The notes under the pieces are model-generated. The model saw nothing but the letters and a program-made list of their open reading frames with translations, was not told the DNA's origin and made no database searches. 64,000 bases of DNA from RGIG8306 sp964566025 (lineage in GTDB: Bacteria; Bacillota; Clostridia; Lachnospirales; Lachnospiraceae), in the NCBI GenBank assembly GCA_964566025.1, contig CAZMHF010000001.1:1-64000 (forward strand), read 5' to 3'. Shown one piece after another: positions 1 through 9,857 of this stretch; position 1 is the first letter of the stretch, and every line of letters begins with the position of its first letter. The position numbers were made by a program, and so were the translations under genes.

Positions 1-123
1 AACAATGCGCTAGTAACCCATCCCAGCAGCTTCGCTGCTATTTCAGTGGGAGCTTAAACTCCCACTGAAACAAGGAAGTTCCACCCACCGCCTAAGAGGC
101 GGGGGACTTCCTTGGGAGGTTAA
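1..123. repeat. composite hairpin repeat, copy A (cut by window start)
   Basis: A non-coding stretch built of successive inverted repeats: a 15-nt hairpin at about 25-39, an arm pair around 41-69, and a long hairpin at about 72-115 with inner CCGCC/GGCGG arms and outer AAGGAAGT/ACTTCCTT arms. Bases 54-123 recur identically (70 of 70) at 30839-30908, and bases 1-52 recur with three differences at 6967-7018. The left part lies outside the window. The dense hairpins recall ends of IS200/IS605-type elements or MITE/REP-like repeats, but there is no transposase here, so that origin is inference. Confidence 0.8.
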
Positions 124-221
124 GTTGTGATGAATGTCGAAAGGTAATTGATAATATGAAAACAAAGCTGATACAGTAATTGTAGGCAAATACTATTAGT
201 ATTGACTAGGTGAGTTACTTA

Positions 222-250
222 TTGCAATGAATAAAAACTAGTGGTATAAT
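222..250 (+). promoter_or_regulatory. sigma-A-type promoter of the opine dehydrogenase-like gene
   Basis: TTGCAA at 222-227 and TATAAT at 245-250 with 17 nt between. The predicted transcript starts near 257, which rules out the first in-frame ATG at 255 as the start codon and favours the downstream TTG at 306. Confidence 0.7.
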
Positions 251-305
251 TTTCATGAAGGTAATCCTCCTTCTAATACGGATCATGAAGAGGAGTTATA
301 ATACG

Positions 306-1424
306 TTGAATACATGTATTATTGGTGGCGGTAATGTCGGTCATGCAATGGCAACATATCTTGGAAAAAATGATTGCCAGGTCACTGTGTTTGCTTCAAA
401 ATACGAGGAGTTTAGTGATGAATTGCAAGCGATTGATTCGCTCACAAAGGAATCATTTGTTGCCCCCATTCATGCTGCTACAAATAATTTAGAACTTGCG
501 ACAAAAGATGTGGATATTATTTTTATAACATATCCATCATTTATGATAGAGAATATTTTCAAAGAACTTAATCAAGTCTTAAAGAAAAAAACAATGATTG
601 GTGTCATTCCAGGAACGGGTGGCGCTGAATTTTTTGCGAAAGATTTAATGGCGAGAGGGCATAGTGTATTTGGCTTTGATCGCGTACCATGTGTTAGTCG
701 AGTTGGCGAATATGGAAAAAGTGTGAATCAATCCAAAAAACGAAGCGTTCGCATTGCGTCTTTTTCTGAAAGGGATACACTACATATATGTGATATATGC
801 ACAAGGATTTTAGGGATGGAATGTTTGCCATTAAAAAGTTATTTAGCGGTTACATTTACTCCTTCAAATCCTATTTTGCATACGGCAAGAATATATGCCA
901 TGTTTCACAATTATAAAAAAGGACAAGTATATGGACGTAATTTTGGATTTTATCGCGAGTGGTCAGACAAAGCATCCAATATGCTTATCGGTATGGATGA
1001 TGAATTGATGTCGATATGCAAAAGCTTACAAGATATAGATTTGCGTGATGTGGTTTCTGTAAAAGATCATTATAATGCATATACCATTCGTGCAATGACG
1101 AAAAAAATCTCGAGTATTGAAACGCTTAAAGATATTCAATCGCCGATGATTGCTGTTGAAGGGGGCTATATACCTGATTTTTCATCACGATATTTTCAAG
1201 AAGATTTTCCGTTTGGACTTTCCATTTTAAAGGGGTTTGCGTTGATTGGAGATGTGAAAACACCGTATATGGATGAGGTGATTCGCTGGCATCAACGGAT
1301 GCTTGATTTACCATTTATAAATGAATTAGGACAGATTGTAGACGATAAAAATGTTATAACACCACAAAAATTTGGACTAACGACAAAAGAAGATATAGCA
1401 AGCTATTATGAGATGAAGAAGTAA
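306..1424 (+). CDS. NAD/NADP octopine/nopaline dehydrogenase family protein
   Basis: About 372 aa. The N-terminus is a Rossmann fold with GGGNVG at residues 7-12. The rest matches the layout of the octopine/nopaline dehydrogenase family, whose members reduce imines formed from an amino acid and a keto acid; the substrate here cannot be read from the sequence. I chose the TTG at 306 because AGGAG at 291-295 is well spaced for it and the promoter at 222-250 would start the transcript at about 257; ATG 285 is the alternative. It is followed 51 nt later by trkA. A role in opine-type metabolism is inferred from family only. Confidence 0.75.
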   Translation: MNTCIIGGGNVGHAMATYLGKNDCQVTVFASKYEEFSDELQAIDSLTKESFVAPIHAATNNLELATKDVDIIFITYPSFMIENIFKELNQVLKKKTMIGVIPGTGGAEFFAKDLMARGHSVFGFDRVPCVSRVGEYGKSVNQSKKRSVRIASFSERDTLHICDICTRILGMECLPLKSYLAVTFTPSNPILHTARIYAMFHNYKKGQVYGRNFGFYREWSDKASNMLIGMDDELMSICKSLQDIDLRDVVSVKDHYNAYTIRAMTKKISSIETLKDIQSPMIAVEGGYIPDFSSRYFQEDFPFGLSILKGFALIGDVKTPYMDEVIRWHQRMLDLPFINELGQIVDDKNVITPQKFGLTTKEDIASYYEMKK

Positions 1425-1425
1425 C

Positions 1426-1450
1426 GCGGATTTCGAGTATCCGAATTGAC
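1426..1450. repeat. 25-bp hairpin repeat, inverted copy of 6919-6943
   Basis: Exact reverse complement of 6919-6943 (25 of 25). It contains the short hairpin arms CGGAT and ATCCG around a 7-nt loop. Related copies with one or two changes lie at 51763-51781 and 53646-53667. It sits directly before the trkA ribosome binding site. Confidence 0.8.
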
Positions 1451-1475
1451 TAGTTGCAACAATGGAGGTGATTTC

Positions 1476-2828
1476 ATGGATATTATAATTGTTGGTGGGG
1501 GTAAGATTGGTCTTGTTTTAGCAAAGGAATTGTCTTTGCAGCATCATGACGTAGTCTTAATTGACACAGATCTAGAAGTGATTGAAAATGCGTCGAATCG
1601 TCTAGATGCCAATTGCTTGCATGGAAATGGCATGCATATGGATACACTAAAAGAAGCAGGCATTAGTGAAGCGGAATCATTAATTGCAGTTACGGGAAAT
1701 GACGAGCTTAATATTATTATTTGCGTAATGGCAAAAAGTATGGGCGTTGCCAATACCGTATCACGTATTCGAAATCCAGAATATAACTCTGAATTAGAAA
1801 TGTTTAAAAGTAAGATGGGGATTGATCGAATTATCAATCCAGAATATGAGGCAGCAGTTGAGATTTCAAGGCTTTTAGCCCTTCCTGTAGCAAATCGCGT
1901 AGATGCTTTTGCCAATGAGCGTGTAGAAATCATTGAATACACCATTGAAAAAGACGATTTAATTGTTGGTAAATCATTGGCGCAATTATCGATACCACCA
2001 AATGTCTTATTTTGTGCGGCAGAACGTGATGGTCATTTTATGATTACGCGTGGAGATTATATATGTCAAGAAGGCGATAATATTTATTTGTCTGGAACGC
2101 TGATGGGATTAAATAATTTTTTCAAATATATTGGTCATATGAGCCATAAAGCGAAAAATATTATGATTGTCGGCGGAAGTAGAATGGCTGTATATTTAGC
2201 TAGAATGGCTCGCAAGATGAGTATCAACGTTCGTTTGATTGAAAGAGATCCGAAGAGATGTTTAGTGTTGGCGGAGATGTTAGACGATTGTTTGATTATA
2301 AATGGAGACGGAACCGATGAAGAGGTGTTGCTCTCGGAAGATTTAAAGAAAATGGATGCCTTTATTACGTTAACGGATAGTGATGAGGAAAATTTGCTCA
2401 CCGCATTTTATGCCAAAAAACAAGGCGTTATCAAGGTGATACCAAAAATCAATCGTGAAAACTATATGAATCTAACGGAAAGCTTGGAGATTGAAAGTAT
2501 TATAGCACCGCGAATTGTCATTGCTGATCATATGATGCGCTATGTTGATGCATTAAAGAATACAAAAAACACAGCAATGAAAAAATTATACCGTATTGCT
2601 GGAGACAACGCAGAAGCGATCGAGTTTATTGTTCCACAAAACAGTATTGCCGTTGGGAAAAGCCTAGACCAATTGAACCTAAAACAAGATATTTTGATTG
2701 CAGGCTTAGTGCGTGGTAAGGAAGTGATTATTCCAACAGGAAAAGTTGTTATCAAGGCGAAGGATCAAGTGCTGATATTTGGTAAAAAAGGTTCATTGTA
2801 CGAATTTGATGATATCATAAAAGGGTAA
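1476..2828 (+). CDS. trkA: Trk potassium uptake regulatory subunit TrkA
   Basis: 450 aa, close to the usual length of two-lobed TrkA (about 458). It has two tandem RCK units: the first starts at residue 1 with GGGKIG at 7-12, the second has GGSRMA near residue 230, and each is followed by a TrkA_C lobe. TrkA is the cytoplasmic nucleotide-binding gate of the TrkH potassium channel. The start is ATG 1476 because GGAGGTG lies at 1464-1470; the longer reading frame from 1446 has no ribosome binding site. trkH follows after 16 nt, so the two form one unit. Confidence 0.95.
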   Translation: MDIIIVGGGKIGLVLAKELSLQHHDVVLIDTDLEVIENASNRLDANCLHGNGMHMDTLKEAGISEAESLIAVTGNDELNIIICVMAKSMGVANTVSRIRNPEYNSELEMFKSKMGIDRIINPEYEAAVEISRLLALPVANRVDAFANERVEIIEYTIEKDDLIVGKSLAQLSIPPNVLFCAAERDGHFMITRGDYICQEGDNIYLSGTLMGLNNFFKYIGHMSHKAKNIMIVGGSRMAVYLARMARKMSINVRLIERDPKRCLVLAEMLDDCLIINGDGTDEEVLLSEDLKKMDAFITLTDSDEENLLTAFYAKKQGVIKVIPKINRENYMNLTESLEIESIIAPRIVIADHMMRYVDALKNTKNTAMKKLYRIAGDNAEAIEFIVPQNSIAVGKSLDQLNLKQDILIAGLVRGKEVIIPTGKVVIKAKDQVLIFGKKGSLYEFDDIIKG

Positions 2829-2844
2829 AAAGGTGTGAACAGAT

Positions 2845-4350
2845 ATGAATTATAAAATGATTCTACGTTTATGTTCTTTATGCTTTCTAATTGAAGCATT
2901 ATTTCTATGCATCCCAATGATTTATGCATTGTGTATTGGCGAGGATATCATTCCCTATATCGTGACCATCGTTGCGATTGCCATAGTGAGTGTGCCGTTG
3001 TTGTTGATTAAACCAACAACGAAAGTGTTATATGCGCGTGATGGATGGTTTATTGCAGGCGCAATATGGATTGGCATTTCTATTTTCGGAGCGATTCCTT
3101 ATTTTATATGTAAGATGTCCCCTTCCTTTATTGATTGTCTTTTTGAAACAATTTCAGGATTTACAACAACAGGGGCAAGTATATTGCGCGAGGTAGAGAG
3201 TTTACCGCGCGGGATTTCTATGTGGCGTTGTCTTACTAACTGGATCGGTGGAATGGGCGTTTTGGTCTTTTTGCTAGCCATTATGCCTGTTGGCGAAGTG
3301 GATATGCGTACATTGCATTTGTTGCGAGCAGAGTCCCCAGGGCCAACCACGTCAAAACTCGTACCAAAGATGACGCAAACAGCGAAAATACTATATAGCT
3401 TATATTTTTTATTAACATTGCTTACCTTTATCGCCTTATTGATTGCTGGAATGCCTGTATATGATGCCGTTTTGCATTCGTGGGCAACAGCTGGAACAGG
3501 TGGTTTTTCGTGCAAAAATCAATCGATTGCCTTTTATGATAGTACCGCAATCAATTATATTCTTGGAATTGCCATGATATTATTTAGTATCAACTTTACG
3601 GTGTATTTCCATCTTGCTATACGACAATTTAAAGCAGTTTTAAAAAATTCAGAAGTGATATTTCACCTATCCATTATTTTGATTTCGATCATTGCGATTA
3701 CCGCCAATATTAGTCGTTTATTCCCTTCGATATTTGAGTCCATTGAGCATGCTTTTTTTCAAGTATCGACGATTATATCTACGACGGGGTTTGCGACAAC
3801 CAATTTTGATTTATGGCCGACCTTCTCCAAAGTAATGTTATTATTACTGATGATAATGGGTGGATGTGCTGGTTCTACATCAGGTGGATTTAAAGCGATT
3901 CGTTCCTTGATTTTAATTAAAACAGCAAGACGTGAGGTGGAAAAACTCACGCATCCTAGATTGGTTCATCCCATTAGAGTATCAGGGAAAACGGTTGATG
4001 ATGAGCAAGTAAGAGGAGTTACCACCTTCTTTATTATTTATATTATGGTGATTATTTTATCCACCACTCTCATTTCAATTGATGGATTTGATTTTATGAC
4101 AACGTTTTCGGCAACCATTTCAACGGTTAACAATATTGGCCCTGCTTTTGGTGCGGCTGGCCCAAATGGCAATTATGCGGATTTTTCACCAATTAGCAAA
4201 ATGGTGATGAGTGTTGGTATGTTGATTGGTCGATTAGAGATATATCCGATTATTATGATGTTTGCGCCAAGTACGATTTTGCTCCATTTTAACGAAGCAA
4301 AGTCAATCGCTAAAAAAGCAAAGCAAAAGCGTATGAAAACTAAAATGTAA
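2845..4350 (+). CDS. trkH: Trk potassium uptake transmembrane subunit TrkH
   Basis: 501 aa polytopic membrane protein. The four selectivity-loop repeats of the Trk/Ktr/HKT family can be seen in order: SGFTTTGAS, TAGTGGFS, STTGFATTNF and NNIGPAFGAAG. These line the potassium path, gated by TrkA. It is preceded by trkA at 16 nt. The C-terminus is short and very basic (lysine-rich), facing the cytoplasm by the positive-inside rule. Confidence 0.95.
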   Translation: MNYKMILRLCSLCFLIEALFLCIPMIYALCIGEDIIPYIVTIVAIAIVSVPLLLIKPTTKVLYARDGWFIAGAIWIGISIFGAIPYFICKMSPSFIDCLFETISGFTTTGASILREVESLPRGISMWRCLTNWIGGMGVLVFLLAIMPVGEVDMRTLHLLRAESPGPTTSKLVPKMTQTAKILYSLYFLLTLLTFIALLIAGMPVYDAVLHSWATAGTGGFSCKNQSIAFYDSTAINYILGIAMILFSINFTVYFHLAIRQFKAVLKNSEVIFHLSIILISIIAITANISRLFPSIFESIEHAFFQVSTIISTTGFATTNFDLWPTFSKVMLLLLMIMGGCAGSTSGGFKAIRSLILIKTARREVEKLTHPRLVHPIRVSGKTVDDEQVRGVTTFFIIYIMVIILSTTLISIDGFDFMTTFSATISTVNNIGPAFGAAGPNGNYADFSPISKMVMSVGMLIGRLEIYPIIMMFAPSTILLHFNEAKSIAKKAKQKRMKTKM

Positions 4351-4445
4351 GAGAAGATTTCATAAAAAGTACAAAAAAATTTATGAATACGTATACGCAA
4401 TATGCTATGATTGGATTATAAACTATTTAATTAATGGAGGTAAAA

Positions 4446-5921
4446 ATGGAATTATCAATTCAAACAATGATTATGATTGGTGTAGCTGTTTTAATATTTT
4501 TAATTTTCTTATTTGTCGGCTACCTCAAGGCACCACCAGATACAGCGTACATTATATCTGGTTTTCGTAAAAAGCGCATTCTAATTGGTAAGGCTGGATG
4601 GCGTATACCATTTTTTGAGCGAGTAGATCGTTTAACATTGCGCGTTATGCAGGTCGATGTAAAAACTAGTGAAGCAGTTCCAACAAATGAATTTATCAAT
4701 GTTTCTGTAGATGGTGTGGCGAATATCAAGATTTCATCAGATCCTGTACTACTTACAAGAGCATCTGAGTCATTGCTTGGTATGCGTCGTGACGAAATGA
4801 TTAGCTTAGTGACACAAGTACTTGAAGGTAATATGCGTGAAATCGTAGGATCTGTGGGACTTAAGGAAATGGTTCAAGATCGTCAAGGTGTTGCAAAAAA
4901 AATCACTGAAAACGTCGTTCCGGATATGCATAAGCTAGGTATCGAGGTCGTTAATTTTAATATTCAAAATTTCAAAGATAACGCTGGAACGATTGAAAAT
5001 ATGGGTATTGATAATATCGAGCAAATTCGCAAAAATGCCGCTATTGCAAAAGCGAATGCGCAACGCGATATTGCTATTGCCAATTCAAACGCTACGCAGG
5101 AGGCAAATGTTGTCCATGTACAAGCGGAAAAATTGATTTCAGAACAAAATGCAGAATTGTTGATTCAACAAAGTGAAATGCAAATTAAGGCTGATACGAA
5201 AAAGGCTGAAGCAGATGCTGCCTATTCCATTCAACAAGAGCAACAACGTAAAACAATCGAAATTGCTCGTACCGATGCAGATATTGCAAAGAAAATGAAA
5301 GAAGCAGAGCTTGCCGAAAAAGAAATTGAATTGAAAGAGCGTCAATTAGATGCAGAAGTTCGAAAGCAAGCAGATGCGATGAAATACAAAGTCGAAAAAG
5401 AAGCGGAAGCAGATTTAGTTCGTCGTCAAAGAGATGCCGATGCACAGTGTTATGAAGCAGAGCAACAAGCAAAAGCACAACGAATTGAGGCAGAAGCACT
5501 TCGTTTTACGATGGAACAAGAAGCGGAAGGTATTCGCGCAAAGGGTATTGCAGAGGCTGAGGCGATTGAGAAAAAAGCAGAAGCACAACGAAAAATGGGT
5601 GAAGCGTCTGTTATTGAAATGTACTTAGAAGCATTGCCAGAAGTGGTTAAAAATGCGGCATCACCACTTGCTCAAACAGAAAAAATTGTTATGTATGGTG
5701 ACGGAAATTCGACACGCATCATTAAAGATGTTATGTCAAGCGCCAATCAAGTCATTGATGGTGTTAAGGAATCGACAGGAATTGATATTCAAGCCTTATT
5801 AGCTGGTATGGCTGGTGGACATGTTGCTACACATCGCCATACAAATGCAACAATGGAAAGTGCTCAGTCAAATGAAGCATTAAAAAATACAAACGAAGAA
5901 GTAGTTGAAGTTGATGAATAG
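4446..5921 (+). CDS. flotillin-like SPFH-domain membrane scaffold protein
   Basis: About 491 aa. One N-terminal membrane segment (roughly residues 8-26) is followed by an SPFH/Band 7 domain (about 30-200), then a long coiled coil rich in Glu-Ala repeats (about 200-400), as in FloT/YuaG. These proteins organise membrane microdomains and affect membrane fluidity. The start is ATG 4446 with GGAGG at 4436-4440; the ATG at 4434 overlaps that site and is rejected. No NfeD-like partner is next to it; instead a GH130 enzyme follows at 28 nt. A direct functional link to trk or GH130 is not shown. Confidence 0.9.
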   Translation: MELSIQTMIMIGVAVLIFLIFLFVGYLKAPPDTAYIISGFRKKRILIGKAGWRIPFFERVDRLTLRVMQVDVKTSEAVPTNEFINVSVDGVANIKISSDPVLLTRASESLLGMRRDEMISLVTQVLEGNMREIVGSVGLKEMVQDRQGVAKKITENVVPDMHKLGIEVVNFNIQNFKDNAGTIENMGIDNIEQIRKNAAIAKANAQRDIAIANSNATQEANVVHVQAEKLISEQNAELLIQQSEMQIKADTKKAEADAAYSIQQEQQRKTIEIARTDADIAKKMKEAELAEKEIELKERQLDAEVRKQADAMKYKVEKEAEADLVRRQRDADAQCYEAEQQAKAQRIEAEALRFTMEQEAEGIRAKGIAEAEAIEKKAEAQRKMGEASVIEMYLEALPEVVKNAASPLAQTEKIVMYGDGNSTRIIKDVMSSANQVIDGVKESTGIDIQALLAGMAGGHVATHRHTNATMESAQSNEALKNTNEEVVEVDE

Positions 5922-5949
5922 TAAGGATAACAACAAAAGGAGTAATCAA

Positions 5950-6918
5950 ATGATTATTGGAGAGAATTTACCAAATATCCCTTGGCAAGAACGACCAGAA
6001 GGATGCAACGACATTGTATGGCGTTACAGCAATAATCCTATTATTAAACGCGATCAAATACCGAGTGCAAATAGCATTTTTAACAGTGCGGTGGTTGCAA
6101 AGGATGGCGCATTTGTGGGAATATTCCGCAGTGATGATAAGGCAATGGAGCAACATCTATTTTTAGGAAAAAGCGAGAATGCAATTGATTGGGATATTGA
6201 GCATGAGCCAATTCAATTACTTGATAAGAATGGCAATCCTTGCGGAAGTGCTTGTGGATATGATCCGCGTGTATGCTGGGTAGAGGATCGTTACTATATA
6301 ACATGGTGCAATTCCTTCCATGGTGCGACAATTGGAGTAGCGTATTCATATGATTTTAAAACATTTTATCAATTAGAAAATGCATTTTTACCATTTAATC
6401 GAAATGGTGTGATGTTTCCAAAGAAAATTAACGGAAAGTTTTTGATGCTTTCAAGACCAAGCGACAATGGCCATACACCATTTGGTGATATGTTCCTTAG
6501 CCAAAGTCCAGATATGGAGCATTGGGGCTATCATCGTTATGTTATGCAAGCGCAAGGATGGTCATGGACAAAACTTGGCGCTGGCCCAATTCCTATTGAG
6601 ACGGATGAAGGATGGCTATTGATTTTCCATGGTGTTGGAACAACCTGCAATGGTATGATTTATTCTATGGGAGCAGCAATTTTGGATATTGATGAGCCTT
6701 GGAAAGTGAAATATCGTTGTAAGCCATATATTTTCCATCCTACAACGGATTATGAGTGTGTTGGAGATGTACCAAACGTTACATTCCCATGTGCTACATT
6801 ACATGATGCACAAACAGGACGAATCGCTATTTATTATGGCGCAGCCGATACAGTTGTTGCCTTAGCATTTACACAAGTAGATGAATTGATTCAATATATT
6901 AAAGATAATGCGTGTTAA
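5950..6918 (+). CDS. GH130 family glycosidase/phosphorylase (beta-mannoside type)
   Basis: 322 aa, with the five-bladed beta-propeller character of GH130: repeated Trp/Tyr-rich strands, the motif CGYDPRVCW near residue 98 and [13 protein letters not shown] near 213. GH130 enzymes phosphorolyse beta-mannosides and release mannose 1-phosphate; some relatives are hydrolases, so the exact substrate is open. The start is ATG 5950, with AAGGAG at 5937-5942. No sugar transporter or other mannan gene is close. A hairpin repeat begins immediately after the stop codon. Confidence 0.85.
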   Translation: MIIGENLPNIPWQERPEGCNDIVWRYSNNPIIKRDQIPSANSIFNSAVVAKDGAFVGIFRSDDKAMEQHLFLGKSENAIDWDIEHEPIQLLDKNGNPCGSACGYDPRVCWVEDRYYITWCNSFHGATIGVAYSYDFKTFYQLENAFLPFNRNGVMFPKKINGKFLMLSRPSDNGHTPFGDMFLSQSPDMEHWGYHRYVMQAQGWSWTKLGAGPIPIETDEGWLLIFHGVGTTCNGMIYSMGAAILDIDEPWKVKYRCKPYIFHPTTDYECVGDVPNVTFPCATLHDAQTGRIAIYYGAADTVVALAFTQVDELIQYIKDNAC

Positions 6919-7021
6919 GTCAATTCGGATACTCGAAATCCGCTTCGCTACTTTCGCGCATTGTGCAACAATGCGCTGGTAACCTATCCTAGCAGCTTCG
7001 CTGCTATTTCAGTGGGAGGTT
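6919..7021. repeat. composite hairpin repeat, copy B
   Basis: Starts right after the GH130 stop codon. In order: the 25-nt unit that is the exact inverse of 1426-1450 (6919-6943), a perfect 9-bp hairpin at 6958-6978, and a segment at 6967-7018 matching 1-52 in 49 of 52 positions. Compared with copy A it lacks the long CCGCC/GGCGG hairpin, as if removed between two GGGAG direct repeats. Confidence 0.8.
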
Positions 7022-7064
7022 AAAAAGTTGCAAATCACTGTCATATCGTGATTTGCAACTTTTT
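7022..7064. terminator. bidirectional terminator between GH130 and prs
   Basis: A perfect 17-bp stem (7022-7038 with 7048-7064) and a 9-nt loop, with A-tracts on one side and T-tracts on the other, so it can act in both directions for the convergent genes. Confidence 0.9.
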
Positions 7065-7067
7065 CAT

Positions 7068-8267
7068 TTATTGATTTAGTTTTAGTGTTTCATTGTAGTT
7101 TTGAACGAGTGCTTGAATTCGATTGGTTGGATCCATAACGTCACTAATAGAGGTGTCATGGTTAAGTGTATTGATAATGGATGCCAAGAATTTGCTCATA
7201 TTTGCTTCTAAGTACCAAGGCTTGCCAAGAAGCTTTTCAGGACGGTAATTGAGATTTGTTGTAATAACATAGTCGAAAATGCCTTTTTGATGGTACTCAT
7301 CAAATAAATCAATACCATTTGTAAAGAGACCAAATGTACAACAAATAATAACACGTTCTGCTTGGCGTTCTTTTAGTTCGCGCGCTGTATCAAGCATGCT
7401 TTCGCCAGATGAAATCATATCGTCAACGATGATAACTGTTTTTCCTTTTACATCAGCACCTAAAAATTCATGTGCCACAATGGGATTACGCCCATTGACA
7501 ACCGTTGCATAGTCACGACGCTTGTAGAACATACCAAGATCGACACCTAGGTTGTTGGCAAAATAAACGGAGCGATTCATCGCACCTTCATCGGGACTAA
7601 TGACCATCAAATGTTCTTTGTCGATTTTTAAATGCGTTTCTTTTCGAAGAAGCGCTTTCATAAATTGATAAGGTGGCGTGAAATTATCGAAGCCATGTAG
7701 CGGGATAGCGTTTTGAACACGTGGATCATGTGCATCAAAGGTAATGATGTTATTGACACCTAGTGCTGATAATTCTTCCAATGCCATCGCACAGTCTAGG
7801 GATTCGCGACGATTGCGCTTGTGCTGACGACTTTCATATAAAAATGGCATAATAACATTGACACGTCTTGCCGTTCCAATCGTTGTAGCAATAATGCGTT
7901 TTAAATCTTGATAATGATCATCTGGTGACATGTGGTTCGTATGGCCACATACTTTATAGGTTAGATTGTAATTCATAACATCTACCATAACAAATACATC
8001 ATTTCCACGCACAGATTCAAGCATTACACCTTTTGCTTCGCCTGTACCAAAACGTGGACACTCGCAATTTAGCAAATAGGTAGAAGCATCATAACCACGT
8101 AAGTTTAAAGAAGAAGAGTGCTGCTGTGATAAAAGCTTTTGGTCATTTTGACGAAAAGAGACGATATGTGCGTCAACTTCTTCTGCCAATGCACGACAGC
8201 TTTCAAGCGCGGCGATTTTCAATGGGGCGATAGGAATGGTGTTTTCAAATGTACAATTCGATTTCAT
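7068..8267 (-). CDS. prs: ribose-phosphate pyrophosphokinase (PRPP synthetase), long form
   Basis: 399 aa, longer than the classical ~315 aa enzyme. It makes PRPP from ribose 5-phosphate and ATP for nucleotide, histidine and NAD synthesis. The PRPP-binding signature VDDMISSGES is clear near residue 285, and the DAHDPRVQNAIP region matches the first catalytic half. The extra length lies mainly at the N-terminus and in insertions, a form known from several Clostridia. The start is ATG 8267, five bases after GGAGG (rather than TTG 8279). Monocistronic: own promoter upstream and a terminator three bases after the stop. Confidence 0.92.
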   Translation of the reverse strand: MKSNCTFENTIPIAPLKIAALESCRALAEEVDAHIVSFRQNDQKLLSQQHSSSLNLRGYDASTYLLNCECPRFGTGEAKGVMLESVRGNDVFVMVDVMNYNLTYKVCGHTNHMSPDDHYQDLKRIIATTIGTARRVNVIMPFLYESRQHKRNRRESLDCAMALEELSALGVNNIITFDAHDPRVQNAIPLHGFDNFTPPYQFMKALLRKETHLKIDKEHLMVISPDEGAMNRSVYFANNLGVDLGMFYKRRDYATVVNGRNPIVAHEFLGADVKGKTVIIVDDMISSGESMLDTARELKERQAERVIICCTFGLFTNGIDLFDEYHQKGIFDYVITTNLNYRPEKLLGKPWYLEANMSKFLASIINTLNHDTSISDVMDPTNRIQALVQNYNETLKLNQ

Positions 8268-8296
8268 AGTATCCTCCAATAGTTGTTTGCAACTTG

Positions 8297-8325
8297 ATTA
8301 TAAGAGTTAATTTCGAATCGGTCAA
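8297..8325 (-). promoter_or_regulatory. prs promoter
   Basis: On the minus strand, TTGACC (8325-8320) and TATAAT (8302-8297) with a 17-nt spacer. Confidence 0.8.
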
Positions 8326-8351
8326 GGACAACATTTTCAATATAAAATTGC

Positions 8352-8380
8352 TTTACTTTCTTAATCCTTATTGATATGAT
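8352..8380 (+). promoter_or_regulatory. promoter of the DUF512 - der operon
   Basis: TTTACT at 8352-8357 and TATGAT at 8375-8380 with 17 nt between, about 20 nt before the start codon at 8399. Divergent from the prs promoter. Confidence 0.6.
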
Positions 8381-8398
8381 AAGGACAAGGAGTGGAAG

Positions 8399-9841
8399 AT
8401 GGAATCACATATTATAAAAGACGTTTTAAAAGGAAGTATTGCGAATCGATTACATATTGCAGAAGGTGATAGATTAATTAGCATAAACAACGAAACGATA
8501 GAGGATATTTTTGATTATCATTATTTTGTGCAAAACGAAGAACTAATGATAACGATACAAAAAAAAGATGGCACACAGACGACTCATTCTATTCAAAAAG
8601 ATGTGGATGAAGATTTAGGTATCATTTTTGAAAATGGATTGCTAGACGATTATCGTTCTTGCCATAATCAATGTATTTTTTGTTTTATCGATCAAATGCC
8701 AAAAGGTATGCGAGAGACATTGTATTTCAAAGATGATGATTCGCGTCTTTCTTTTTTGCAAGGAAATTATGTGACGTTAACAAATATGAGCGAGCATGAT
8801 ATTGAACGCATTATTCGCTATCATTTAGCACCGATTAATATATCGATTCACACAACAAATCCCCTTCTTCGCTGTGAGATGTTACACAATCGATTTGCAG
8901 GCGAAGCATTGAAAAAAATCGACACCTTATTTGCGGCAGGCATTGAGATGAATGGACAAATTGTTTTATGCAAAGGATATAACGATTTAGAACAATTAGA
9001 AAAAAGCATTATCGATTTAGAAAAATATATACCACTAATGAAAAGTGTTTCTGTTGTACCAGTAGGATTGACGGATTTTAGAGATGGATTGGCACCACTT
9101 GAGCCATTTACGAGAGAAGATGCACTAGCTAATTTAGCGATTATTGAAAAATATCAAAACCTATTTTATGAAAAGTATCAAGTGCATTTTATTCATGCAA
9201 GTGATGAATTTTATTTGCTCGCGAAAAAGCCAATGCCGAACGAGGAACAATATGATGGTTATTTGCAATATGAAAACGGCGTAGGGATGGTTCGTTTATT
9301 TGAAGATGAGTTCAAGCTAGAAATGGATAAAATCAAAGAATATTTAAAAAAACTATATCGCATTGATCAACCCGAGGATCGATATTTGCGACTTCTTTCA
9401 AAATGCCAAAAAGCAAAAACACATCATGCAACACTCGTAACGGGTATGTTGATGGGCGAAAAAATCAAAGAATATGTTTCTATGATTGAGGAAGTTTTTC
9501 CTGCACTTTCCCTTGACGTTATCCCTATTCAAAACGATTATTTTGGTCATAAGATTACGGTGAGTGGACTATTAACAGGTGTTGATATTATAAATCAATT
9601 ACAAGGCAAAGAATTAGGCGAAACAGTGTTATTGCCATCCAACTTATTGCGAGCGGATGAGGCTGTTTTCTTGGATGATATCACCCTTGATGAATTAGAA
9701 ACTGCTTTACAAGTGGCGTGTGGTATTGTAAAATCAAGCGGGCGGGATTTTATTTTTGCTTGCCTTGGTCTGTTGTTGCCTAAAAAGAAAAAACATTTCA
9801 AAGAGGCAATAACAAAACCATTTCGAAAGTATGAGCAATAA
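8399..9841 (+). CDS. DUF512 family PDZ/radical-SAM-type iron-sulfur protein
   Basis: 480 aa. An N-terminal PDZ-like domain (about residues 1-65) is followed by a radical SAM-like core with C88-x3-C92-x2-C95 in CHNQCIFCF, then a C-terminal DUF512 domain. Family members are found next to der in many Clostridia; their substrate is unknown. GGAGT lies just upstream of ATG 8399. der follows after 16 nt. Calling it an iron-sulfur protein rests on the cysteine motif. Confidence 0.88.
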   Translation: MESHIIKDVLKGSIANRLHIAEGDRLISINNETIEDIFDYHYFVQNEELMITIQKKDGTQTTHSIQKDVDEDLGIIFENGLLDDYRSCHNQCIFCFIDQMPKGMRETLYFKDDDSRLSFLQGNYVTLTNMSEHDIERIIRYHLAPINISIHTTNPLLRCEMLHNRFAGEALKKIDTLFAAGIEMNGQIVLCKGYNDLEQLEKSIIDLEKYIPLMKSVSVVPVGLTDFRDGLAPLEPFTREDALANLAIIEKYQNLFYEKYQVHFIHASDEFYLLAKKPMPNEEQYDGYLQYENGVGMVRLFEDEFKLEMDKIKEYLKKLYRIDQPEDRYLRLLSKCQKAKTHHATLVTGMLMGEKIKEYVSMIEEVFPALSLDVIPIQNDYFGHKITVSGLLTGVDIINQLQGKELGETVLLPSNLLRADEAVFLDDITLDELETALQVACGIVKSSGRDFIFACLGLLLPKKKKHFKEAITKPFRKYEQ

Positions 9842-9857
9842 GAAAGAAAGGTAAATC

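Noticed and set aside
1..123. Possible CRISPR array or rRNA fragment from the hairpin repeats
   Set aside because: There are no regularly spaced short repeats and no rRNA-like sequence; copies are single and far apart.
5185..5499. Leu-rich reading frame opposite the flotillin coiled coil
   Set aside because: Mirror of Glu-Ala repeats; no ribosome binding site and no independent signal.
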